64,000 nt of DNA. It comes from Rhyacophila brunnea (lineage: Eukaryota; Arthropoda; Insecta; Trichoptera; Rhyacophilidae). Position numbers and translations under genes: made by a program. Where the stretch lies: the NCBI GenBank assembly GCA_022495005.1, contig JAGYXB010000965.1, positions 372,001 through 436,000 of the forward strand. The letters run 5' to 3'. Numbering within the stretch: position 1 is the first letter of the stretch; each line of letters starts with the position of its first letter. Below the pieces are notes generated by a model. The model was given only the letters and a program-made list of their open reading frames with translations, ran no database searches and was not told where the DNA came from. Shown in pieces: positions 1-11,687 of the stretch.

Positions 1-2944
1 GAATTCGTTGGAAAAATAAAATTGTTGTTTATCTATTACACAACAATAAATAAATAATTATTTGATGATTAAAAAAATACTTCCGCGCATTCGTAATAAA
101 TAATAACACGATAAAACTGAAAAAATGACCCAGAAAAACAATGAATATAAAAAATAAATATAGGCGATAATGCATAGGTACATAGGTACGTTGTGTAGTT
201 ATATTATACAATTATACATACTTGTATTGAACTGGATAAGACCGTGAATTTGTATTAATAATTCAATACCGATACGATACAATGGTATTGCATTAGCTAA
301 AATATATTTACTCATTTATTATCACTGGAATTAACACGGTTTTGTTTCAGACTTTCAAAAGTCAATGTACACTTAAAAAATGATATTTATTCATACGACT
401 TTACATGGACACAAAACAAAAATGGCGAATTAAAAAGTTAACAAAACCATAATGTATAAGGAGCGATACAAAATTTGAATTTGAAACTACAATCTTATAA
501 AATTCACAATTTGTAGTTGTATCTACCTACCTACGTGCTCGCGAACGCGATAAAAATGTGCGAGCGAGACGGCGACGCGTTAATATGGCGCTGTCTCTTT
601 CTTTGAGAGGTTTCGAGTGCACAAGGGCAGGCGAGACAGCCTGACGATTCCGTATAGCGGCGTCCCACTCCGCGAGGTGCGTACGAAATTATAGTATGAC
701 ATCATCACGGTTTAGGAATGTTCTCGAATTTTAGAAAACCCAATAAAACCGTCTTATAATCCGCAACCTGTTGCGTAATACACGCTAAATATACATATAT
801 TTGATAATTAACAGCGATTGCGTCCATACACTAAGAGAAACTTTGAGAAACCGTGACACAAATAAAATTATACGATGGTAGGTACTTACGATAATGGCGG
901 CGGTAAGAGAATGGGAAAAATTTTGACACGACAAAAAAGGCACTTAATTTTAATCAAAACTAACAATTTCCACAATAAAATGACGCAGATATATCTTGAT
1001 CACTAAATTATAATACAATACACAGCTCATAGCACTTGGTAAATAGAGAAAAGCGATTGAATTACACGTAGGTATAATCTACAACGGCAAGCATGTATGT
1101 TAATATTTTCACTATTTTAGAGTTAATATTAATCATATTTTACTGTAAATACGATAAATAAAGTGTATAAACTCACCCGGATGCTCTCTTAACGTTAAAA
1201 TCGTTCTAAAAACTGTCCAATCTGAGTAATATTTTTCGACAGGTACCAACTAGTTCTGACAGATGAGTGTCTAAATTTCAATATGGCCGACACCAAATCC
1301 CCCACCACTCCCTAATTTCGTAACATCTGAAGGAATAACTCGTATGTGACGCTTTGAATAAATATATCAAAATCTTTGTAATTAATGAAAATATATTCAC
1401 AATAAATTAATATAGCCAAGGGTAATCAGTAGAGCACCAAAACTTCTTATATCGATCGAAATATTATATTTTAAAGTCTCATAGTAAGCAGTTAATCTTA
1501 ATTTAAAATTTTAGTTTCTCTTGTAAAGTCAGGAATGTATGGTAGATACGTGGTGTTCATCTTTCAAAAAGGTTTTATACAGCTGTGGGTTATGCTATAC
1601 TCACAGGGTTTAGATAACAGTTTGATAACATTATTACTAAATATAATTAAATTTATTTGATATCTACTTCAAAATATTATTTAATATAATATGGAGGGAA
1701 AATGCTGTTTTTTAGAACACTCTAATATTATATGAATGCAATGAAATAATATATTGACAAATTAATCAAGGCTCTAATAATATGCAATTTAATTAATAAT
1801 TATTTGTTATGCCCGATATTATAATAACACATACCTATGACAATAACAAGACAATGATGTAATTATCTGACATCAAATTACTGATGCATAGTATTATAAT
1901 AACATAATCAAACTGATCGACGCCTCCAACTGAATAATAAATAGGTATTATCAAAGTTCATCTTCAAAATATTTAGGAAAAGGTACACACGAAATCTAAA
2001 TAGATATACTTGTACAGGAAAAATTGATTTTTTTACAATTACAGTGAACTGTAAATTATTTTGAACAATAAATAATAAAGAAATGTGTACCTATTCTGAA
2101 TAAAATTATGTTCAGAGTTGTCACCAATAAATAAAAAAAACAATTCATATTGAGAGTTGCAATGTAACCCTATTGGTGTGACATTAGTAAGAGACAGCTG
2201 TACCCGCGGAGCAATTTCCAAAGCCCTGCGATAAATAGTCCGTCCGTGACACAAAAAGATACAATTTTACGACGAATTATTCAAAAAATGGTGACTAATT
2301 CAAACAAAACCCAACGGTTTTAAATTAAACAGTTCATATTTACCTTAATATTCCATTAAATTCGTTTCATAGAAGAATCCCATTGGTTTTTAAAAACCAA
2401 ACAAAGAAGAGAGAAGGCGCAACAAAATTCAAATGGGTGCGGCGTTGCCTAATTTCAACATTCTATCCCAAATACATATTTATTTATCCATAAAAGTAAA
2501 CTTATTAACATTAAATCAATTAAATGCACTGAGAACTTTGATTATAACACATAATTTACAACATTTAATACATATTGGAATGATGTAAGTAATTAGAAAA
2601 CTATACAGCGGCAACGGCGCATTGTAAACCCGATTTCAAAATTCGAATGTTATTTCGCGATCTTTGCATTATAGAAACCCAACTTTTCACTGTTTTAAAA
2701 GTCTCCAATTAGTAAATTATAATTGGAATACATGGCCGATGTGTTTATTTCACTCTTTAATTAATTAACATGGCATCGAATGACTGTTTTGCCCATTTAA
2801 ACGGGAATAACTGATACAGTTGGCGTCCTAACGTAACTGAATTCAATTTGAATCGAAAGATAGCTTGTGGTAAACAAAGAATCAGCTGTTGAAGTTGAAT
2901 ATAGCGTCAATCCCCCCTCCACCATATTTTTATTACTGACCTCA
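1..2944. other. Left flank without a recognised gene
   Basis: No open frame here looks like a real exon and no repeat family used elsewhere in the window was recognised. The DNA is AT-rich. The one contrast is a GC- and CpG-rich patch at about 535-680, which is given separately as a possible promoter region. Confidence 0.6.
535..1310 (-). promoter_or_regulatory. Possible promoter / noncoding first exons of a minus-strand gene leaving the left edge
   Basis: A CpG-rich stretch lies at about 535-680 in otherwise AT-rich DNA. Read on the minus strand, two strong 5' splice sites follow it: GTGAGT (plus positions 1171-1176) and GTAAGT (884-889). This could be a gene start with alternative untranslated first exons whose body lies to the left of the window. 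There is no coding evidence, so this is inference from composition and splice-site shape only. Confidence 0.25.
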
Positions 2945-2952
2945 CTCGACTG

Positions 2953-3769
2953 CAGTGATGCCAATCGTATTATAATTATAGTATTTGTACTATAATTTGG
3001 TTCCGCGTACTATGTACGATATAAAACAAGTACCTATAGTACGCCAAAAATACTATAATTTTGAATATCGGAAAAAATATGTAAAAAGTACTAAAATTTT
3101 GATATTTTCTTTCGATAGATTGGTGCAAAGTACTATAATTTCGCAATATAAGAAGATTTGAAGAAATTGGAAAAAAAGTGCTCGAAAAACGTGAAAAAAT
3201 CCCTTTACTTTGGCTTAAGAGCGTACTTCAGTGAAACGGCAAATAATTTTCAACAATAGGTGCGACGAAATTTCTCACTCGTCGCCAATCGGAGACCGAC
3301 AGTCGAGGTGTTTGCACGTCGATTTGTTTTGTCATGGCGTCGGATGAAAATATTCTTAAATCTCGTAAAGATGACTAAAAACTTTAGAAAACATGTCAAT
3401 GCTTAGACTATATTATTATTATTATTAGTCATATAACAATAAACATAACATTAAATAGACGCATGTTGTATCCGCGCATCGCCTAGCCACGATCTTTTTA
3501 GACCATGCATCAACTGAAGTATAGCCTTAAAATGAAATATCTTGAATTCTTCGGTAGCTACCTAAGCATTTTTGGTTGGAAGATGTAGGTACCTAAATAA
3601 AAAATGTTCTCAGAGTTTCTCAAATTCTCCGCTATTTTTTTCTAAGAAATAAAAAATCTACTTATATATTTTCAACAGCTGACGACAAAGCGTACTATAT
3701 TTTTCCCCCAAATACTATAATTTTAGAGGCTCTGTACCATAATTCCACTTTGAAAAGATAGCAGCACTG
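2953..3769. mobile_element. hAT-like nonautonomous element, copy 1 (817 bp)
   Basis: The ends read CAGTGATGCCAA and, inverted, CAGTGCTGCTA, the CAGTG start typical of hAT elements. The element is flanked by a near-perfect 8-bp target duplication, CTCGACTG (2945-2952) and CTCTACTG (3770-3777), the length hAT transposases make. The interior repeats TACTATAATT many times. A second copy in opposite orientation lies at 48172-48573. Copy 1 is twice as long because it carries a second repeat at about 3225-3525. It has no coding capacity. Confidence 0.8.
3225..3525 (+). repeat. Dispersed repeat nested in the hAT-like element
   Basis: This stretch matches the reverse complement of 26905-27285: shared blocks include GTAAAGATGACTAAAAAC, ACATGTCAATG and GCGCATCGCCTAGC, in the same order. 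It sits inside the hAT-like element, so it probably inserted after it. It is noncoding. Confidence 0.65.
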
Positions 3770-3777
3770 CTCTACTG

Positions 3778-4325
3778 AAATAAAAGGGCTTCATAAACAT
3801 TTTTGTATTTTTGGCAACTTGTTACACAAAATTACTGATTTTATAATGTATATTTTAGTATTTTAGACCTCGCATCTCACTATTAAAATGTAAATAGTAG
3901 CTGAGAATTTGGTGGTATCAAAGAGATTAAAGACTGGGAGGAGTCCAATCTCTTTAGGTGGTATCATTAACCAACAAACTGCAGGGTTGTTAATTTAACA
4001 TTTTTCTTACAAACGTTCTTATTTAGTTTGCATAACCTATCGGGGGACTGGGACAACTGGACGCCAGGAAAAGTGGGCGCCGCACAGTCGAATGAAATTA
4101 ATGGATGTTCGTTACGATTTTATACAGAAAGTAGACGAGATATTTTAATGTTTCTTTTACAACATAATGTTTTTTATTGCGAATTCAGAATTATTATACC
4201 TGACGCTTTATATAAAAATAAAAGAACTTTCTTCTCATTGAAACTTAAACATACCTACATGCTCAATAATTAAATCTCAATAATTAATATTTACTTTCTC
4301 CATATTACATTTATTCACTTTTATA
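3778..4325. other. Spacer without recognised content
   Basis: AT-rich. The one frame of about 80 codons here has no family resemblance and no splice-site support. Nothing is called. Confidence 0.5.
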
Positions 4326-4785
4326 ACGAGCTACTTCTCGAGTATACCGGGCAAAACTGCCCTAAGCAATAAAATCCAACCGGGCAGTTAACTAGACCGA
4401 TGCCGTCGGGATAGGATTACGTTTATGACGCTAGTTAAGTGTCTAAGTACCTAATTGGTATTTTCGCCGACAACATTGAAAAAGTATCCACGCATATGGT
4501 TGAAATTGCATGTGAAGAATCCAAGCTTTGTTAACTCAGTATTTACCTACCAGGACCGGTGGCTCAGCACTTCATTACAATAAACAACTTCTTTTGTAGT
4601 TTATGAATGCCATGCTTGTTTCGGGGATTTTTACGGTGGTTTTCAGATTTTTATGTTATATTATGCTTGAATAGAACGTGGCGCGAAAAATGTTATATAA
4701 CGATATAACGAGTAATGCTTATAACGAGCAAATTCAGTCGGTCCCATCTTCTTAGTAATAACAGAGTTCGACCATGTTTTTCACT
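4326..4785 (+). repeat. Dispersed 'ATAACGAG' repeat, copy A
   Basis: Contains blocks that recur inverted at 8390-8660 (AAAGTATCCACGCATATGGTT, CATGCTTGTTTCGGGGATTTT and their complements) and at 9870-10135 (GTCATAAACATAATCC-type block, GAGTTCGAC). The motif TATAACGAGC is near both ends. The type of element is not clear; no coding sequence was recognised. Confidence 0.6.
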
Positions 4786-5370
4786 ATAAATATGATACTG
4801 GTAGGTAGGTACCTATCTCTATTCCAAAATAAATCGATTAAACCCAATGAATGAAGAAGATTTGTATAAGTGTTTTTTTTATTTGTATTCTATTACATAA
4901 CTGTGATTGTAAACAACCAAAAATTAGCTGAACTAAAAAAAACACAAAATTAATAACCTTTCCACCAAATTAACCCCTTTCTAATTTTTATTTATAATAG
5001 GTAGGTAGGGATGCCCTACTACTTTTGGATTGATTAGCCAATTAATTTGTTGAAATTATGGCGTTTTCCAAAAGAGATATTTTAATTTTTAAAGCAAATT
5101 CTATGGATGCTTTTCGATTGCGTGAACGTCGCCTATATAACACCAACAAACACGTCAGCAATATAATTTTATAATATAAAAGAGTGTGTGCATAGGTGTT
5201 ATTTTTATCGAGTGAAATTGTAACACTTTACGCCAAAATGATTTATAAAAGAATAATTTAATTAAGTAGTGTATTTTTTAGTTATACCTATTTTGTTTAT
5301 TTACTCATACATTACTGGAATATATTGTATATTTCTTTCACTTCCGTCGATTTATTTATTATACTATTAC

Positions 5371-5792
5371 CATGGCACCCACATCCTGAAGCGCCCCCCG
5401 AGGCTAGGATCTTTGGCGCCCCCCCTACCTATCGCTAAGGATAAATGCACTGTGATGCTTTACAGTACCGTTTACCAAATGGTGTAAGCTGTCAAATTAA
5501 TGTGTATATTTTAATAATATATCCAGTTGAATTAAAAATGTATTGTACATACACATAATTTTAAATAACGCTATTTACCTTCAATAATATTATTGATATT
5601 ATTGTATATTGTATATTATTATTGAAGGTAAATAGCGCCGCAGGCCGACCGCGCAACGTTTTTTACTATTAAAGCAAATTTGAGATGTGTGTTTATCTCA
5701 CTTATCTGGTCGATTCACCACGCCGGGCCCTTTCTTTGTCCGGGCCCCCAGGCTAGAGCCCTATCAGCCCCCCCCCCCTTGTGGGGGCCATG
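5371..5792 (+). mobile_element. GGGCCC-rich nonautonomous element, copy a
   Basis: Begins CATGGCACCCACA and ends TGTGGGGGCCATG, imperfect terminal inverted repeats. Subterminal blocks CCTACCTATCGCTAAGG and GGGCCCCCAGGCTAGAGCCC are GC-rich in an AT-rich middle. Other copies: 9341-9716, 11291-11687, 23101-23876 and 29678-30030. It contains a separate 20-bp-arm palindrome (5569-5637). Noncoding. Confidence 0.75.
5569..5637. repeat. Perfect 20-bp-arm palindrome
   Basis: CGCTATTTACCTTCAATAAT (5569-5588) is repeated exactly as its reverse complement at 5618-5637, with a 29-bp AT-only loop. It lies inside GGGCCC element copy a and may be a small insertion or a cruciform-forming site. Confidence 0.8.
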
Positions 5793-7483
5793 ACTATGAC
5801 ACTGGTCCATTCTATAGAGACGTTGAAACAATGCTTTTCGATATTTTTTAGCTATGGGAAATGAGTCACTTAATGAGGACTCCGACCGAATAGGTTAATT
5901 ACGGATAGTGATTTGTTCGGACAGATTAGGTCAATTGTGTCTTTTGTAGCTGTAATAAAATGTATAGTACTAGCGCGTACGAATTACGGAATCTCGTCGT
6001 CACCCCACACGTTTCTTCCAATACTGCGCGCGCAATTCGTTCGTTCGAGAACGACGCATGTCTAAATTATTTTTATATAACTCGATACCTTCTGTGATGG
6101 CAGACGGTACTGCGTTTTTGCACTTTTCTTCCATAATATGTTCCAATTGATGAGGCAAAATATTAGTGTTAGTATTTTGTAAAATGTAAAAAAAGTTAAA
6201 ATGGTAAAAATATATATCTATAACAATAAAATTTCAACATGTTTAAAAGAAATGATTAAAGTTAGTCTTGGGATACTGAGTTCGCTGATTTTGATATAAG
6301 ATACTTCACATTATATTGTAAACTAACTTTTGTCATTTGATTACAAAACTTTGTTTTTGCTCTCCTGTAAAATTGTGTAAACAGCACTCAGCAGTTATGT
6401 TTTAACCGTTTGCCATCACACTACCTAACTATGATTGATTACATATTACTTATAGATAGGAGATTTAAATGTCATATATTAGAATCTTATATACCTACTA
6501 TTGGTAATAGTTGTATAATAATTCACTCATACTCCTTGGTTGGTCACCCTTTCGCAGTAGACATCTTGCGCAGGTACCTCATATGTTTCATCATCAGATT
6601 GAGGTAATTTAATAACATATATTTTTTATAAATATTTTTCTGACTTTCGCCGCCCACCGAATCCTGCCGCCCGGGTGTTTCGCACCCGCGACACCTCCGT
6701 CCCTGGCTGTCAGGATAATTCGTCCGAAAATCAGAAGACCGTTTTCAGACTTGATATCGATATTTTCCTATCTCTTTACGTAATGCTAAGCATGCACTTT
6801 TGTGATACAATATACTGCAAAGCAACCGCGCATAAGGTCCTGGGCTAAATCCCATCCGAATCAAAAATTAAATGTTGGATTAAATAAAAAATAAATTTAT
6901 ATAATAATCATAATGGCATAAAGGGTCAACACACTTTAACTATCATCGCACACTTTCACAACATACATGCATGCACACACACACACCATTCGTATAATGC
7001 AAATTTGACATAAACGTAAACATGACGTTTTAAACGTTGCAATAACTTGTATCTACATAAACGTCAAATTTTGCAAGGTATCAAATATTTACTTTTACAG
7101 AGGGTCCACTGTACAAAAATGGACATACAATATTACAACAGATAAAACCAGACTATTCTGCAGCATTCAGTATATTTTTATCTCGTTTAAAAGCGAGCGT
7201 TTTAATGAAAAACCTGGTTTTTTTGATGTCGTTATGTGAATATTTTTACACATGACATAACAAGATAGGCGTTGTCTTCAATACGCTGTTGACCTCAGGC
7301 TCAGACGTGCCTTGCAACACATCACTTTCAAAACAAAACAAAATAAAAAATAAACGCTATGTGTAACTATAAAATGTTTATTGTGAAATAAGTTTTCCTT
7401 TTTTGACACATTTATTTACATTGACAAGTCATAATAATTTAATAAAGTATACATACTAATTTTGTTAATTTTGCTGCGTTATG
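5793..7483. other. Spacer without recognised content
   Basis: No coding frame or repeat assignable to the other families was found. A short CA-rich run (ACACACACACAC) is at about 6975-6988. Confidence 0.5.
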
Positions 7484-7518
7484 TTTTTTTCGGTTTCACA
7501 ATAAATTCGAATTCGATA
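7484..7518 (+). repeat. 34-bp direct repeat, left copy
   Basis: A T-run followed by CGGTTTCACAATAAATTCGA and ATTCGATA, repeated in the same orientation at 8321-8356. The two copies bracket about 800 bp holding a MITE (7588-7821) and a tRNA-like remnant (7885-7952). Confidence 0.75.
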
Positions 7519-7587
7519 AGAATTCGATATTATTTCGTGTTCTTTTTGGTTATACTTACTTCTTTTGGCGCGTTTGGGAAAACAGAT

Positions 7588-7821
7588 CAGTGGGTCTATT
7601 CTATACTTATCGAACACTAAATTGATAAATAGTATCAAACTTAAGGTAGGTTTGTATCAAAATATTAGCACTTATTGTAACAATTACACGAAGCTGGTTT
7701 TTATTGGCGCAATAAGTGCGATATTTTAACAGCAGCAAGATAGGTACAAACCTACCCTAAGTTTGATAATATTTATCACTTTATCACTTCAGCGGTCGAT
7801 AAGCATAGAATAGACCCACAG
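7588..7821. mobile_element. Palindromic MITE (about 234 bp)
   Basis: The left arm GTGGGTCTATTCTATACTTA is mirrored by TAGAATAGACCCAC at the right end, and pairing continues through a block like AAACTTAAGGTAGGTTTGTA. Such long inverted arms around a short loop are typical of MITEs. A diverged partial copy is at about 14275-14490, ending GTATAGAATAGATGCG. Noncoding. Confidence 0.75.
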
Positions 7822-7884
7822 AGTGTAGATATTTTTGACGTGTGACATGTAACACAAAATTTATTTTATCACACGAAAAAAAAG

Positions 7885-7952
7885 GCACTCGGTTGGATTC
7901 AAACCACCGATTGTTCGGTTATCAGCCGAACGCACTGCCTTTACGCCACAGT
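7885..7952 (-). repeat. tRNA-like remnant (probable SINE head)
   Basis: On the minus strand there is an A-box-like TGGCGTAAAGGCAGTGCG, an anticodon-arm TTCGG-CTGATAA-CCGAA (anticodon position GAT), and a B-box-like GGTTTGAATCC. The acceptor stem does not pair and the T stem is imperfect, so it is not a working tRNA gene. A run of T follows on the minus strand. Confidence 0.5.
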
Positions 7953-8320
7953 ATGATAATGCAATCCTGACGATTATACAGTATAATAATAATAGTTAAG
8001 AATTGTTCCGTTGCCTAGGCAGCGAATTTATTATTGTCGGCCATTTGAACTTCCTTACGTAAACAAACGATTAAACGTCAGAGTGACAGTTGGTACTTTA
8101 AAAATAAAAACAACGAGAAACCATTATGTAATTTAGTAATAGGTATAAGGTTAAAGTGTATAGAAATAAACCTACGGCGTTCCAATAAGCGGTCCTTTAT
8201 CTTGAGAGTGTAATTTAACAAGATAATTAAGAGCTAGTCAAAGAATCTAGTTTATCACAAGTTTTGTTACGCCAAAGAAGTATAACTTCTAACGCGCGTA
8301 CATAAGTTACACAAACCGAT

Positions 8321-8356
8321 TTTTTTTTCGGTTTCACAATAAATTCGAATTCGATA
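8321..8356 (+). repeat. 34-bp direct repeat, right copy
   Basis: Same sequence and orientation as 7484-7518. Confidence 0.75.
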
Positions 8357-8389
8357 TTATATCGTATTCTTTTTCAAAAAATACAGTCG

Positions 8390-8660
8390 AAATTATAACT
8401 TACTTGCTCGTTATAACCGTTACTCGTTGTATAAGAGAATAGGTATTTTTAAATGAGCGGTCACATAATACAAAAAGTCGAAAATAAAATATCTGAAAAC
8501 CATCGTAAAATCCCCGAAACAAGCATGGCATTCATAAGCTACAAAAGAAGTTGTTTACTGTAATGAACGCTGGTAGGTACCTACGGATTTGACAAACCTT
8601 GGATTTTTCAACCATATGCGTGGATACTTTTTCATTATTGTCGGCAAAAACATCAATTGA
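8390..8660 (-). repeat. Dispersed 'ATAACGAG' repeat, copy B
   Basis: Reverse complement of parts of 4450-4745, including the blocks around GCTCGTTATAA, AAAATCCCCGAAACAAGCAT and AACCATATGCGTGGATACTT. Noncoding. Confidence 0.65.
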
Positions 8661-8789
8661 ATACCGTTGAGTAGAAAGGTGCTATATGACAAAAATCAAA
8701 AGTGTGGGAAATTTTAATTTTATTTGTTAAAAACATTTATTAATTTTTTCAGTAAACTTACAATGCAGCTCCGATATTACGCTTCATAT

Positions 8790-8925
8790 ACTCGAACAAC
8801 ATCTTCTTAGCTACGTGTTAAAACTGTGAACTAACAAGCTCCTCTCATTTTTAACCGCAATTCCATTATAAACTAACAAGCTCCTCCCATTTAGTCCACA
8901 ACGGCGCCTTCCGGCTTTTGCTTAA
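8790..8925 (-). repeat. Diverged relative of the 47973-48119 MITE
   Basis: Shares TTCTTAGCTACGTG, TTAAAACTGTGAACTAAC and AACAAGCTCCTCCCATTTA-type blocks with the MITE at 47973-48119, in opposite orientation. Confidence 0.5.
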
Positions 8926-9340
8926 ATCAGGGGGCACTGCCATTATTGTTGATCGATCTTAAAATGTTTTCTATACTTCTGGAGCCATAGCCCTTTTACA
9001 ATTTAACGCATGATAGTACTTGGGACCCATTCCACGTAAAATATGTTTTTCTGTATTTTTGGTACTTTGCACATTTCTACTCAACGGTATTCAATTACAG
9101 TTGCGCACCCAGGGGGGGGAGGCAAGGGGCCCTGGCACCCTCAAAAATGAAAATTATCAGAATGATTTTAAACATTGAAATTGAAAGCCAATAAACTATA
9201 CCTTTGGGCTTAGACAAATAAAAACACGGCAAAAAAATGATTTGTAATAATTCTTAGTATTAATTTTTTTAGAAACACAATCCCTAATGGAACTGTCAAA
9301 AAATTCTCGGTGTCCACCCGAATTCCGGAGTGGTGTAGGT

Positions 9341-9716
9341 CATGCTTGGGGAGGGCTGACAGAGCTCTAGCCTGGGGGCCCGGGCTGTGGGGGCCCCGGC
9401 GTGTCGGGTTGACCAGATAAGTGAGATAAACACACATCATAAATTAGCTTTATTAGTAAAAATGATCATGATCATGAACATTTTCAATTACTTATATAAT
9501 TATGCAATATATTTTTTGATTATTATGTGTCGATACTCGACAGCTCCATTATTAAAGTAGATGTATTAAAAATCGCCAATAATTCACTGTATAAGTACCC
9601 TTAATTTGAACTGAAACGTTTATGTAGTGTTTTACACTGCCTTTAATCTTAGCGGTAGGTAGGGGGCCCGCCAAATATCCTAGCCTGAGAGCCCGTTTCA
9701 GGATGTGGGGACCATG
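9341..9716 (-). mobile_element. GGGCCC-rich nonautonomous element, copy b
   Basis: Reverse orientation to copy a: begins near AGAGCTCTAGCCTGGGGGCC and ends GGATGTGGGGACCATG. The AT-rich interior with the block TCGATACTCGACAGCTCC is shared with copies c and d. Confidence 0.75.
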
Positions 9717-9869
9717 GTGTAGGTACACCGAGTGCAATAGACAAAAGACCGATAAACGAGAAATTAGGCTGTGAAGAAGAAAAAGATCCTATGGGACTAA
9801 TTTACATTCTCCTCCTTGCCCCCCCCCAACATTAAATCCTGGGTGCGCCAATGTTCAATTAGGTAGGTA

Positions 9870-10135
9870 CTTAGACACTTAACTAGTGTCATAAACATAA
9901 TCCGACCCCGGCGGCATCCTGTCCGGTCGGATTTTATTGCTTAGGGTTGAAATGTTTTTAAACGAACGGCACATTGACAGTATTTTAGCTCGGATATCCG
10001 ATAATTTGCTCGTTATATCAGTGAATAAATGTATGGAGAAAATCATAAACCAAAATGTCAACGAATGTTTCCTCATTACATCCAAGATCTCGCTATTTCC
10101 CTGATCGTAATAACCGAGTTCGACTGTATAACAAA
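9870..10135 (-). repeat. Dispersed 'ATAACGAG' repeat, copy C (diverged)
   Basis: Shares GTACTTAGACACTTAACTAG, the GTCATAAACATAATCC-type block and GCTCGTTATAT with the complement of copy A (4326-4450 and 4690-4785). No coding. Confidence 0.5.
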
Positions 10136-10434
10136 ATGGAGTTTTCAGACATACTATTTATATATAAAAAATGACGTAAGTAATTGTTTATAAAATGCAT
10201 TAATGACTCGTCTGCTTTTTTCCAAAATAACCACAAGCTTGTTTTTAATTTAAAAAAAATCCTTGACCATCTCATTAATTCACATAGATTCACGAGCAGT
10301 ATTTTGACATTTTGACATTTCAAACTTCCTGTTTAGACAAACTCACTTGGTTATATAAATCACAATTTCCTCTGATTACGGAACACACCAAGGATTGGTT
10401 GTTATTCACTCCGCTTCTGTAACTAACCTACCAT

Positions 10435-10560
10435 TGAAGATGCTAATTGGGAGGGCAATAATAGTAGCGTTCAACCGAATTGCTTCGAATTGCGATATAT
10501 TCCACTTGCGTGAGCGATTTTATAGAGGCCTTGTTTAACTCACTCGATTCGGTTAGGCAT
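10435..10560 (+). repeat. Dispersed repeat shared with 44418-44515
   Basis: Shares AATTGGGAGGGCAATAA, ATATTCCA and CGTGAG in the same order with 44418-44515. Noncoding, type unknown. Confidence 0.55.
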
Positions 10561-10765
10561 GTCTACGTGCCCAAACAATGGCGGTTGCACAACGTTTTTG
10601 GTGTATTCAATTATACACAATAGAAACATATTGTTTCTGTACGTTGGCGCATTGAAAGATCGCTTTCATATTCGGCGTCGTCTATATCAGGGATCGGGAC
10701 TCCCCAGACTTCAAAGTAACCAAGAAGAAACCCTGATAACAGCTGACAGGCGCGCACACAGTTTT

Positions 10766-10815
10766 GGAACCGGCTGACATCCATCTACCGTAAAAACAAA
10801 AATCTGTTAATACAG
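10766..10815 (+). repeat. SINE tail fragment
   Basis: CTGACATCCATCTACCGTAA followed by AAACAAAAATCTGTTAATAC matches the body/tail of the tRNA-derived SINEs at 19256-19415 and 25248-25372. The tRNA-like head is absent. Confidence 0.55.
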
Positions 10816-10839
10816 CCTCCACTCCTTTTACGATCAAAA

Positions 10840-11100
10840 ATGATCTTGAAATGTAAAATACTATTTTGAAGCATTTCGTCGCTTCAACCGTAACCTCCCC
10901 CAGCACTTTTCCGACTACATTCTTCATGCCCAGACACTTCGAACTCTAGCGATAATCACAATATGACCTGCAGCTATAACTACGGCAGGTACTATCCTAC
11001 GAGTTATTGAGATAATATATATTGAGATAATAGTTATCGACTGCGCGTGGCCTAACAGTTAGTTATAATTATTAGGTAAAATCGTTAATGTCCATTTCAC
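10840..11100 (-). repeat. Retroelement-like remnant shared with 15905-16235
   Basis: On the minus strand both copies encode a related short stretch (GMKNVVGKV here, GMRNVPGKV at 15905-16235) and then share GTTATCGA-TGCGCGTG and TTATAATTATTAGG-type blocks. Both are interrupted by stops. The parent element was not identified. Confidence 0.4.
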
Positions 11101-11290
11101 CAGTCCACCAAGCCTGTTCGACAACCAAATCATTAGGCCATTAGGACCACGATCCTCAGTCATGAGATTATGAAGAGGTAGCAGTAATATTACATTCACC
11201 TAAATATTTTTTTTTTCGTTACTGGGCATACAGGTGGGAGGGTACGGAACTGAAAACCCTCATTGTGAGTACGCGCTTGTATGACGTTGG

Positions 11291-11687
11291 TATGGACCCC
11301 ACAAGGGGGGGGGGCTGACTGACAGTGCTCAAGCCTGGGGGCCCGGGGTCAGAAGGGGCCCAGCGTGGCGAGTCGACCAGATATGTAAGATAAACACACA
11401 TCACAAATTTGCTTTAATAGTGAAAAATGTCACATACGGCGCTATTTTACTTCGATATTGTTATTATATTAAAATATATGGTTGTCTGATACAATTTTTC
11501 ATTGTGTGTCGATACTCAGCAACTCCATAATTCAAATGGGTGTATTACAAATACACCCTAATTTTACTGAATATACAATTTAGAAAACACTACTGTAAAG
11601 AGTCACACCAACTTTACCTTAGCGATAGATAGGGGGGCCCGCCAAAGATCCTAGCCTGGGGGCCCGCTTCAGGATGTGGGGGCCATC
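11291..11687 (-). mobile_element. GGGCCC-rich nonautonomous element, copy c
   Basis: Left end TATGGACCCCACAAGGGGGG, right end AGGATGTGGGGGCCAT, with GCCTGGGGGCCCGG near both ends. The interior carries the same GTGTCGATACTCAGCAACTC block as the other copies. Reverse orientation. Confidence 0.75.

Noticed and set aside
894..907. ATGGCGGCG directly followed by GTAAGA, a possible three-codon first exon on the plus strand
   Set aside because: Too short to support, and no downstream plus-strand exon in phase was seen.
7885..7952. A tRNA-Ile gene (anticodon GAT) on the minus strand
   Set aside because: The acceptor stem does not pair and the T stem has mismatches; treated as a SINE-type remnant.
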